From the NCBI RefSeq assembly GCF_050271975.1, contig NZ_CP189850.1, forward strand, positions 2,914,001-2,978,000: a stretch of 64,000 nt of DNA, given 5' to 3'. Shown here in pieces: positions 1 to 9,800 of this stretch. The translations under genes were made by a program, and so were the position numbers. Below the pieces are notes generated by a model. The model was given only the letters and a program-made list of their open reading frames with translations. It did not search any database and was not told the DNA's origin. Numbering within the stretch: the stretch's first letter is position 1; every line of letters starts with the position of its first letter. The DNA comes from Litorimonas sp947503715 (GTDB lineage Bacteria; Pseudomonadota; Alphaproteobacteria; Caulobacterales; Maricaulaceae).

Positions 1-259
1 CGGTGATCACGATAAACGTAATATTATGATTTGTCCCATCCATTTCTTGGATGATATCCAGGCCATTCATATCGGGAAGTTGAAGGTCGAGAAGAACCGT
101 ATCAACTTTCCCTTTACGTAGCTCGATCAGTGCAAGCGAACCAGATTGGCAAATCTGAGACTTAATACCTGCTTTTTTCAAATGCTGTTGATACATTAAC
201 GCCATGGCTAATGTATCTTCTACGATCAACACCTCTGGTGTTGTATTTGCTCCAGCCAT
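1..259 (-). CDS. response regulator, LuxO-like receiver domain (partial)
   Basis: The reading frame starts at the ATG at 259 and runs off the left edge, so only about 86 residues are visible. They form a receiver domain: the acidic pair E14/D15 in VLIVEDT, the phospho-acceptor D58 in LLDLQLPDMNG and the start of the strand leading to the conserved Thr (FIVIT). The wording around both motifs resembles the receiver of LuxO-type sigma-54 activators, but the output domain lies outside the window, so that is inference. The start is 8 bases after the stop of the hybrid kinase, so the two genes are one operon, and the Hpt domain of that kinase is the probable phosphate donor. Confidence 0.85.
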   Translation of the reverse strand, partial: MAGANTTPEVLIVEDTLAMALMYQQHLKKAGIKSQICQSGSLALIELRKGKVDTVLLDLQLPDMNGLDIIQEMDGTNHNITFIVIT

Positions 260-267
260 CTCATCAC

Positions 268-2307
268 CTATGCCGCCTCTTCATTATATCCAAAGAGGTC
301 GTCTAAATTGAGCAAGGATATCTCGGCTAATTCTATAGCTCTCGATCCATGCTCCACCATCTCGTCGAGTGTATGAGGAAAGCAATGAGAATTTGTTAAT
401 GCGGCAAATTCTGAAAGTTCAGCGAGTCCGTATAACCCAGCAAGGCCCTTCAAAGTGTGACTAGCAAACTTTGCGGCTTGCTGATCTTGGGACGCGATGG
501 CCCTACGCAATGAAGCTGTAACATCTGTTAGATCTATTTCGAATTGGCCTCTAATTTCAACCAGATCTTCGGGATCCAGCCCGTCCAATAATCCACCGGT
601 TATTTTCATGGCAGGGACTTCAGGGTCATCAGATCTTTCGAAAGACTGTCTTTCCTGATGGCTCTTACACTGTTCGGCCACGGCATTTATCAAGTCTCTC
701 GTATTAAATGGTTTGAGCACGACTTGATCAACGCCATAGGATTTCAGATCTTCCGCCTCATGCATATCGCCCATTGCCGTCAGGGCAATCACAGGGATTT
801 TGGCGTTTATAGAGTCCCTTTTTCGCAGTAGTCGAACGAGTTCTTTTCCGCCCATTTCAGGCATGAAAATATCAGTTAAAAGTAAATCAAACGCTTGGAC
901 ATCAAGAATGGATAGAGCCTCTACACCGTTAACTGCCTCAACAATTTTAGCACCATGCTTTTTGAGAATGCGCGTTACAACCATGCGGTTTGTGGCATTG
1001 TCCTCAGCCAGTAAAATTTCTTTCCCAGATATATCTTCAAAGGTGACGTCTTCGACATCCGAGACAAGCGTAGCTGAAGCCTCCGCCAACGGAATTCTAA
1101 TCCAGAAATCCGAGCCCTGTCCAAATTCACTCTCTACGCCTATTTCGCCGTTCATCATTTTTACGAGAACTTTACAGATGGTCAGTCCTAATCCAGTGCC
1201 TTCTGACGAACGGGTATCCACATCATCGATCATGTAAAACTCTTCGAACAAGCGCCCTAATTTGTCAGCCTTAATGCCGACACCTGTGTCTTTGACCCGA
1301 CACATCAAGATCCATTTTCTTTGATCGGTCTGGGTTGCATCGACGATCAATTCGACCTTACCAGTGTCTGTATATTTAATAGCGTTACTAACAAAATTCA
1401 TGAGAATCTGACGAATCCGACCGACATCACCTACCAGATGTATTTTGGAGGAGTCCTCAGACTTGATTATTAGATCAACGCCCCTCTCTTTCGCTTGCAT
1501 TGCAAACAAGCGATACACATCATCAAATACATCCGCTGCAAAAAACGGCTCGTCTCGGACTTTCACTGAACCAGACGAGATTCTGGCGTAATCCAACACA
1601 TCATTGATGATCCGCAACAGAGATTTTGACGTTCTTTCCGCGGTTTGGATGAGATGTTTTTGATCTTGTGTCAGTGGTGAATCTCCTAAAATATCCAGTA
1701 TACCCAGAACGGCATTAAAAGGCGTTCTGATTTCGTGGCTCATAGCGGAGATAAATTGTGTCTTCGCCCGGTTAGCAAGCTCAGCGGCCTCCTTTGCATC
1801 AACCAGTGCTTTCTCGGCAGCCTTTGCTTCTGAAATATCCCGAATATAGGCGATAAAAATATCACCTGAAGAGCTCCGACTTCTGGAAATAGCGAGTTCT
1901 GACATGAACTCCTCTCCGTTCGACCGAACGGCCTCGATTTCAATACGCTGACCTAGGATGTTGGCTTTGCCGGTTTCCCTCATTCTCTCCATACCAGCAT
2001 TATGAGCATCTCGATATCGCTCAGGCACTATGAAAGTTGCCATGTTTTGGCCTAAAATTTCCTTTTTCTTATAACCAAATATGCGCTCTGCGGATTCACT
2101 AAATTCCACAATGCGCCCTTCCGAATTAATAATGATAATTCCGTCGAGTGAAGCCGAAACAGTCGCGGTCATTTGCTCCGCTTGGATATCGGCTTGGAGT
2201 TTGGCTGCATTCGCTTTTGTTTGCCACTTCAATGTGAATCGTCGCAAAGCGTAACCCAATAAGAAAGATGGTAGCGCCGCCGACAAAACTAATAAAAAAC
2301 CATTCAT
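268..2307 (-). CDS. hybrid sensor histidine kinase (PAS-HisKA-HATPase-REC-Hpt)
   Basis: 679 residues. One N-terminal membrane segment (about residues 4-23) is followed by a coiled stretch, a PAS domain (about 45-160), a HisKA box with phospho-accepting H191 in MSHEIRTPFN, an HATPase domain (N304/N308, DTGVGIK near 340, GTGLGLT near 370), a receiver domain with D479 in LLTDIFMPEMGG and a C-terminal Hpt domain with H617 in ASHTLKGLAG. This is the full His-Asp-His relay of ArcB/LuxQ-type kinases in one chain, with the last Asp supplied by the response regulator 8 bases downstream. The short membrane anchor without a periplasmic loop suggests a cytoplasmic PAS signal. AAAGGA stands 11 bases before the ATG. 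The ligand is unknown. Confidence 0.93.
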   Translation of the reverse strand: MNGFLLVLSAALPSFLLGYALRRFTLKWQTKANAAKLQADIQAEQMTATVSASLDGIIIINSEGRIVEFSESAERIFGYKKKEILGQNMATFIVPERYRDAHNAGMERMRETGKANILGQRIEIEAVRSNGEEFMSELAISRSRSSSGDIFIAYIRDISEAKAAEKALVDAKEAAELANRAKTQFISAMSHEIRTPFNAVLGILDILGDSPLTQDQKHLIQTAERTSKSLLRIINDVLDYARISSGSVKVRDEPFFAADVFDDVYRLFAMQAKERGVDLIIKSEDSSKIHLVGDVGRIRQILMNFVSNAIKYTDTGKVELIVDATQTDQRKWILMCRVKDTGVGIKADKLGRLFEEFYMIDDVDTRSSEGTGLGLTICKVLVKMMNGEIGVESEFGQGSDFWIRIPLAEASATLVSDVEDVTFEDISGKEILLAEDNATNRMVVTRILKKHGAKIVEAVNGVEALSILDVQAFDLLLTDIFMPEMGGKELVRLLRKRDSINAKIPVIALTAMGDMHEAEDLKSYGVDQVVLKPFNTRDLINAVAEQCKSHQERQSFERSDDPEVPAMKITGGLLDGLDPEDLVEIRGQFEIDLTDVTASLRRAIASQDQQAAKFASHTLKGLAGLYGLAELSEFAALTNSHCFPHTLDEMVEHGSRAIELAEISLLNLDDLFGYNEEAA

Positions 2308-2427
2308 AAGTGTCCATTCCTTTGAACGGATACTGACACAGTTTAATTAAAGTTCAGTTAGAGCATATCGACGCGACCATTTCCTAAAAGTAGCGCACTC
2401 CAACTCTCCAAATTTATTATTCTTGGT

Positions 2428-3060
2428 CTATCGCCCAATTCCCCTTGTCCGTCCCGCATCCCAATCAATACCCCCGCCGCTCAGCACGCGGCCTTTTACA
2501 CACTCGCCCCACTTCTGTGCGTGATGTCTCTCCCACGGGACGAGATAAAAGGCCCGCTGAGTCTCAATCATCGCATGAGGGCCGTGAGTGATTTCGTATT
2601 TCTGCGAGACTGTGCCTTCAATCAACCTTCCTGACTGCGCCGCGACGTGGGCCTTGCTTGTCATACCTTCCAGCTTTTCGGCGGTAGCATTAAATCCCTC
2701 CATCACTAGCGCTTTCAAATAACCACGTTTATAGATGATAGAGATCTTCTGTTTGTCTTGGCGTAGTTCTGCATAGCCCCTCTAAACGAACCATGTGCGG
2801 CGATGCTGAAACGCCGTGTCTAGCTCTTTAGCAAATGCACTCGACCTTGTGCTTATGCCAGCAATGCCGCCTCTGCCCCAATTCACCTGTGCGCGGTCAA
2901 GCCAAGTCGCACCGGGACTCTCAAGTTGTGTATCCAAGTCTTGGCGCGAGAGTAGCTTCACGCCTGACGCGCGCCCCTTTTTCAAGTCGAGTGCGATAGC
3001 CCGCTCTTCGAAGTCATCTGGCACGCGACATTGAATGGCATCACCGTCTTCGCCTTTCAT
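2428..3060 (-). pseudogene. relaxase C-terminal remnant (DUF3363), with in-frame stop
   Basis: Two open stretches, 2782-3060 and 2428-2718, lie in the same frame and are separated only by an amber codon at 2782-2784 and a short readable linker. The first contains VPDDFEERAIALD and GATWLDR, the second AFYLVPWERH and VSGGGIDW-like VLSGGGIDW followed by GRTRGIGR; these are characteristic of the C-terminal DUF3363 part of VirD2-like relaxases of integrative conjugative elements. The N-terminal relaxase domain with its tyrosine and metal-binding histidines is missing, and the frame upstream of 3060 soon meets a stop at 3112. It is therefore a decayed fragment of a conjugative element. The relation to DUF3363 is from memory of the family, not from a search. 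Confidence 0.75.
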
Positions 3061-3457
3061 TGTGACGTAGACGATGCCAGCAATAGCCCGTCGCTGACAG
3101 GGTGGGCGATTTTAACAGTTCATCTCGGCGGTAAGTAAGTGAACCTCCATCCCCACATTCAGGGCGTGGGTTGCGATGACCCATCAAGGTGCAACGCAAC
3201 CCTGAGTCTAATCCTGCCTCCAACATTCTGTTCTCAAAGCTGTGCCTAAAGCTGTAAACACGGTGCTCCTTTGTTGGAAATAGCTCTCTCGCTTTGAACG
3301 CTTTGGTAAGTGACGCGCTCAATAAATAGCTACGATCTCGATAGTCTGGAAAGCCATTCGGTGCTGCACGCATAGCTTCCAGCTCAACACGCCTGAAATA
3401 GTGCCAAATATCGCCGCGTAGTCGTAAGTATTGGTCGGGCCTCTTAATCGCTTTCAT
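3041..3457 (-). pseudogene. tyrosine recombinase remnant, internally deleted
   Basis: 138 codons. The first ~25 residues (LRLRGDIWHYFRRV) look like the start of DUF6538-type integrases; they then jump directly to the catalytic C-terminal region: FPDYRDRSYLLSASLTKAF, VYSFRHSFENRML (H-x-x-R box) and LRCTLMGHR, then RPECGDGGSLTYRRDELLK. Family members are about 400 residues long, so some 250 residues, including the first catalytic Arg, have been lost in frame. In the last segment the usual Tyr position of this family reads Cys (RPECGDGG where I expect RPxYGDGG), another sign of loss of function. The 3' end runs into the relaxase remnant in another frame (overlap 3041-3060), so a deletion joined two genes of one element. 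Confidence 0.78.
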
Positions 3458-3587
3458 CCTGCATCTCCGCGCAGCCCTTTGCAGGGCAACAAGTGAGGCA
3501 AATCGCGTAAGTTGCTACAAGAAAGGCAAGGAAGAATGGTGTTTTTTATAAACTTTTCAACGGCTTACGGTACTTGCTATGCCAGGA

Positions 3588-3604
3588 AAATGGTGCAGAA
3601 GAGG
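3588..3604. repeat. imperfect copy of the tRNA-Leu 3' end (candidate att site)
   Basis: The plus strand reads AAATGGTGC followed directly by AGAAGAGG. The bases covering and flanking the 3' end of tRNA-Leu at 24300-24318 read AAATGGTGC, then CC, then AGAAGAGG. The 17 bases thus match with a single 2-base gap. It lies 131 bases before the start of the integrase remnant at 3457, much as the tRNA end lies 176 bases before the start of the P4 integrase. I read it as a decayed attachment site marking the left end of the island. A chance match is not excluded. Confidence 0.45.
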
Positions 3605-3694
3605 CAGCATAGTTTTAAAATAAACTACTGTTTTTGTAATCTTCTTTTCAATCAATTTTTTTTAATACCCTCAATAATACCCCCAAAGCAATTT

Positions 3695-3721
3695 ACCTGA
3701 GCCTATATTTTTAGCTCAGGT
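3695..3721. terminator. hairpin in the gap downstream of the adhesin gene
   Basis: ACCTGAGC and GCTCAGGT form a perfect 8-bp stem around an 11-base A/T-rich loop. It stands about 85 bases past the adhesin stop. The run of T expected on the minus strand is poor, so termination is possible but unproven. The rest of 3458-3805 holds the candidate att site and no gene I can support. Confidence 0.4.
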
Positions 3722-3769
3722 ACATTTTGTAATAGAATAATCATACTTCAGAAGCTGAATTCAGAGTGG

Positions 3770-3791
3770 GGGGCAACCGGATGATTGCCCC
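3770..3791 (-). terminator. GC-rich hairpin just after the adhesin stop codon
   Basis: GGGGCAA and TTGCCCC pair around an 8-base loop, beginning 15 bases past the stop codon of the giant adhesin gene. There is no T-tract after it on the minus strand, so it may protect the 3' end or work with the hairpin at 3695-3721 rather than being a classical terminator. Confidence 0.4.
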
Positions 3792-3805
3792 TTTAGACGC
3801 GTCGG

Positions 3806-6800
3806 TTAGAGCAGGAAGTCTGCATCATCAATATCAATGATATCGGTGTTTAGCAGCAGGATTTCGTCACCATTACCGAGGTCAATAATGACGTGGTTTC
3901 CGGACTGGCTGATATTGCCTTGCAGGTCTGCAAAGTCGGCAAAGCCAAAGGCGGTGAGGTCCATCACATCATTGCCGGCATCGTCAAAGTCGACAATCTG
4001 GTCAGCACCCGTTCCGACTCCAAACACGAATGTGTCATTCCCGCCATTACCCTGAAGCCTATCGGCGCCTGTGCCGCCATTAATAGTGTCCTCTCCACTG
4101 CCGCCACGGATATCATCAGCCCCTTCATCGCCGTTCAGGATATCAGCATCCCGTCCACCGAAGATAAGGTCATCACCCGATCCGCCATTAACCGTGTCAG
4201 CGCCGTCGCCACCTAAGATGAAGTCATCATCGGCTCCACCATTAATTCGGTCATTACCGGCATCACCGAAGAGCGTATCCGCTCCGGCATCGCCCAAGAT
4301 CAGATCATTGCCTTCACCGCCATATACAGTGTCGTCATCGGCACCTGCAACGATATTATCATTGCCTTCACCGCCATCAATCATGTCTTCACCGGAATTA
4401 CCCCTTAGGCGGTCATTACCCGCGCCACCGCTGAGATCATCATTTCCGTTACCCCCGCGTATGAGGTCAATTCCGTCGCCGCCTGAGAGGATATCTTCAC
4501 CATTTCCGCCGGTCAAAATATCATTCTGGGCACTTCCTGTCAGCATATCATCTCCGTCAAGACCACTAAAGGAAACTGAGTCAGTTCCAGCAACCATAAC
4601 ATCATCGCCAGCGCCACCTCTAACTCCTTCCACATTGCTGAGAGTGAGCGATCCGATATCTGAGCCTAGCGTGTCGAATAATGTGGCTGACCCAACTGCA
4701 AGATTGACGTTGACAGAATGAACGCTGTTATCAACGCCCACCCTATCCAAGCCAGTACCGCCATCAATAATAGTCATCCCTGCTCCAATAATGATTGTAT
4801 CATTACCTGCACCACCGTCGATAACGTCATCACCGCCATTGCCGAATATGAAGTCATCACCGTCTCCGCCGGTGATATCATCCTCATCAGATGTCCCGTT
4901 TAATGTGTCAGGCTCATCTGTACCGACAATAATATTAACACCGCCGGTAATTGTGACGGTCAGTGTGATTGTCTCACTGCCATCAAGTGATGTGACGATC
5001 AGGCTGTCAGTCGTTGTTTCTCCAACGGCCAGTCCCTGAACAGCCACATTATCATTATCGAGCGTGTAGGTCCACGATCCGTCAGACAGGACTGTGAAAC
5101 TACCCAGTCCGTTACTGCCAAGAGCCGCCGCTTGCGCTTGGACCAAGTCCTCGCCCGTATCGACGTCAGTGATCGTAATCTGGCCGGATGTCGTGAAGGC
5201 ATTATCCTCGACAACCTCACCCGTCACAGTCCCCGCCAGAACAGGTGTGTCATTAGACCCCGTGATAGTCACCGTGATAGTTTCCATCGCCGTGCCGTCA
5301 GCCGACATAACCGTAATCGTGTCGGTCAGTGTCACACCGGCAGGAAGGGCCTGAACTGTGCTATTGGAATTATCCAATGTGTAAGTCCAAACGCCAGCCT
5401 CGGTGACTTCAAATGTACCGTAGCCCGCATCGCCCGCTGTACCAGCGGTGACGGCGACTAGAACATCTTCGCCTGTATCCACATCCGTGACCGTCAACGT
5501 ACCCGTAGTCGTATTGCCCATGGCGTCCTCTGTGACGTCACCTGTTGCGACACCCGCAATCGTGGCGACATCATTGGTCCCCGTAATGGTGACTGTGATG
5601 GTCTCCATCGCCGTGCCGTCAGCGGACATCACCGTGATCGTATCGGTCAGCGTCACACCTGCAGGTAGTGCTTGAACCGAACTGTTGGAATTATCCAACA
5701 TGTAAGTCCAAACGCCCGCTTCAGTCACTTCAAAGGTACCATAACCTGCATCGCCAGCTGTACCGGAAGGAACGGCTACCAATTCGGCTTCGCCTGTATC
5801 AACGTCAGTAATTGTCAGAGTACCCGTCGCAGTATTCGCCGCAGCGTCATCTTCCGTCACATCACCTGTGGCGACACCCGCAATCGTGGCCGTATCGTTC
5901 GTACCCGTGATGGTCACCGTAATGGTTTCCATCGCCGTGCCATCTGCTGATGAGACAGTAATCGTGTCCGTCAAAGTGACACCTGCTGGAAGGGCTTGGA
6001 CAGCCGAATTGGAGTTATCCAATGTGTAAGTCCAAACACCCGCGGCCGTGACCGCAAAGGTACCGTAACCATTATCGCTTGCCGTGCCGGACGGTACTTC
6101 GACCAGAACATCTTCGCCTGTATCCACATCCGTGACTGTCAGCGTACCTGTAGCCGTGTTGGCCGCAGCATCATCTTCAATGACATCACCTGTCGCAAGA
6201 CCCGCAATTGTGGCCGCGTCATTGACGCCAGTCACGGTGAAGCTGATCGTCTCGATATTTGAGAACGCGCCTTGAGCATCTGTGGCTTGCACCTGCATTG
6301 TTACAATGCGGGTTTCACCGGCTGCCAAGTCCTGGAAGTCAGAACCCGGATCAAAGGACAAATCTGTCCCCATAATCGACGCACTGCCTTCGCTTGGACC
6401 AGTCGTAATGGCGTAAGTCAGGTTTGAACCGTCATTCTCATCATCCGCATCAGTGCCCAATGTCGACAGATCAAATGTGACAGCCATGCCGTCCTCATTC
6501 GCCGCAACAGTTCCGACCTGCGCCGTCATAACCGGCGTGTCATTTGTACCGGTTAGCGTGATGGTCAGTGTTGACGGAGTTGAAGCGCCCTGCTCATCCG
6601 TCACGAGGTAGTTGATTGTCAGAACCAATGTCTCGTTACGGTTAAGGCTTTGATAGGCCGCATCCGTCGTATCGAAACTGTAGATGCCATTGGGGCTCAA
6701 GGTCAGTCCTGCGACAGGCCCGTCAGCCAATGTATATGTCAAGATCGCATCTGCGTCGACGTCGCTGTCATTCGTCGCAACACTTCCCAAAATGAGCGGG

Positions 6801-9800
6801 CCGTCTTCGATACCGCTATTAACATCAGCCATCGCAACCGGCGCATCATTTGTGCCGGTAACGGTCACATCAATGTCCTGCATCGTCCCGTCGAGGGACA
6901 TAATCGTCAGGGTTTCCGTAACGGTCTCACCGTCATCCAGCGCGTCTGCCGTGCTGTTATTCAGCGTATAGGTCCACGCCCCCGATGTCTCATCAAAGCT
7001 AAATGTACCGTAGGTTCCAACAAGATCAGCGGCCAAGACAGCTTGGAAGCCGGTCTCGCCTGTATCGACATCAGCCACAGTGACTGTGCCCGTCGCAGAC
7101 GGAGTTCCGGCATCGGCATTTGCAACGCCGCCGGCTTCAACCACTGCACCGGTTGTGGTGCCGCCGAAGATCGCGTCGTCATTCGTACCCGTGATGGTTA
7201 CCATAATGGTTTCCATCGCAGTCCCGTCAGCCGACATAACCGTGATGGTGTCCGTCAGTGTAACACCCGCAGGCAGTGCCTGAACCGTGCCATTGGAATT
7301 ATCCAATGTGTAGGTCCAAACACCCGCTTCGGTCACTTCGAAGGTTCCGTAAGCATTATCGCCCGCTGTACCAGCGGTGACAGCGACAAAAACATCTTCG
7401 CCTGTATCCACATCTGTGATTGTCAGCGTACCCGTGGCCGTATTGATTTCAGCATCTTCCGTGACGTCACCTGTCGCGACACCCGCAATCGTAGCGGCGT
7501 CGTTCTCACCTGTGACGGTGACAACGATATCCTGGCTGACGCCATCAATCGATAGAACGGTCAGTGTTTCCGTTACAATCTGACCATCCGTCAGAGCCTG
7601 TGTAACCGTGCGCGAATTATCGAGCGTGTACGTCCACTCACCGGAGACTTCGTTAAAGGTAAATGTACCATATGTGCCGGACAGGTCAGCCATTGCAGCA
7701 GCTTGGAAACCGGCTTCGCCCGTATCCGGATCATCAATAAGCAGCGTTCCCGACGCCGCATTTGCGGCAGCGTCATCTTCGGTCACGGCTCCTGTTGAGA
7801 CGCCGAAGATTGCAGCGACGTCATTCGAACCGGTAATCGTCACCGTGATGGTTTCCATCGCCGTGCCGTCGGCCGACATAACCGTGATCGTGTCCGTCAA
7901 AGTGATACCCGCAGGCAGCGCATTCACGGTCGGATTTAAGTTGTCCAGCGTGTATGTCCAAACACCGGCCTCAGTCACTTCAAACGTGCCGTAACCATTG
8001 TCACCAGCCGCTCCCGCAGCAACTGCCACAAGAACATTTTCGCCCGTATCAACATCCGTGACTGTCAGCGTACCCGTAGCCGTGTTGGCAGCCGCGTCAT
8101 CTTCCGTCACATCACCTGTGGCGACACCCGCAATCGTGGCAGCATCATTCGTACCCGTGATGGTCACCGTAATGGTTTCCATCGCAGTACCATCTTCTGA
8201 TGAGACAGTAATCGTGTCAGTTAGCGTGACGCCTGCCGGAAGCGACTGAACGGAGCCATTGGAATTATCCAATGTATAGGTCCACACACCGGCCTCGGTG
8301 ACTTCGAATGTACCGTAGCCCGCATCACCCGCTGTACCGGACGGTACTTCGACCAGAACATTTTCACCCGTATCGACATCCGTGACTGTCAACGTACCCG
8401 TGGCCGTGTTCGCCATCGCGTCATCTTCGGTCACATCACCTGTCGCGAGACCCGCAATCGTGGCCGCATCATTGGTACCCGTGATGGTCACCGTGATGGT
8501 TTCCATCGCAGTCCCGTCAGCCGACATAACCGTGATCGTATCCGTCAGCGTATCGCCTGCCGGAAGGGCTTGGACTGCACTGTTGGAATTATCCAATGTG
8601 TAAGTCCAAACACCCGCCGCGGAAACTTCGAACGTGCCGTATGCATTATCGCCAGCTGTACCCGCAGTCACCGAAACAAGGACATCTTCGCCTGTATCAA
8701 CATCCGTGACTGTCAGCGTACCCGTGGCCGTATTTGCCATGGCGTCATCTTCCGTCACGTTACCAGTTGAGACACCCGCAATCGTGGCCGTATCATTTGT
8801 ACCCGTGATGGTCACCGTGATGGTTTCCATCGCAGTACCATCTTCTGATGAGACAGTAATCGTGTCGGTAAGCGTGACGCCTGCAGGTAGAGCCTGAACT
8901 GAACTGTTGGAATTATCCAATGTGTAAGTCCAAACACCCGCCGCCGTAACGGCGAAGGTACCGTAACCTGCATCACCCGCTGTACCGGACGGTACTTCGA
9001 CCAGAACATTTTCACCCGTATCGACATCCGTGACTGTCAACGTACCCGTGGCCGTGTTCGCCATCGCATCATCTTCAGTCACATCACCTGTCGCGAGACC
9101 CGCAATCGTGGCCGTGTCATTCGTACCCGTGATGGTCACCGTGATGGTTTCCATCGCAGTCCCGTCAGCCGACATAACCGTGATCGTATCCGTCAGCGTA
9201 TCGCCTGCCGGAAGCGCCTGAACCACACCGTTCATATTATCCAATGTGTAAGTCCAAACACCCGCCGCGGAAACTTCGAACGTGCCGTATGCATTATCGC
9301 CAGCTGTACCCGCAGTCACCGCAACAAGAACATTCTCGCCCGTATCAACGTCAGTGACTGTCAGTGTACCCGTGGCCGTATTCGCCATCGCGTCATCTTC
9401 CGTGACATCACCTGTGGCCAGACCCGCAATACTGGCGGCATCATTGACGCCGTTAATCACAAGCTCTGCTGTGTTCTGAACATCCACAAAACCGTCATTG
9501 ACGTTATATGTGATGGTCAATGTCACTGAATCGCCACCTGCCAAGTCGTTAAACTGAGCCGGGTCAATCGTGACAACAGAGCCAACATCGCTGAAGACCA
9601 CTGTGCGGCCATCGGATGACGTTACGACAATCGAATTCACGCTCAGGACATCCGGCGCATCATTCATATCGACATCCGTCTGACCTTGAAGAAGGTTAAT
9701 ACCGACAGCAGCCTGGTCCTCATCCGTCGGCGGAGCTGTGATCATTGTTACATCCGGGGCATCATTCGTGCCTGTGACGGAAATACTGACCGTCGCAAAG

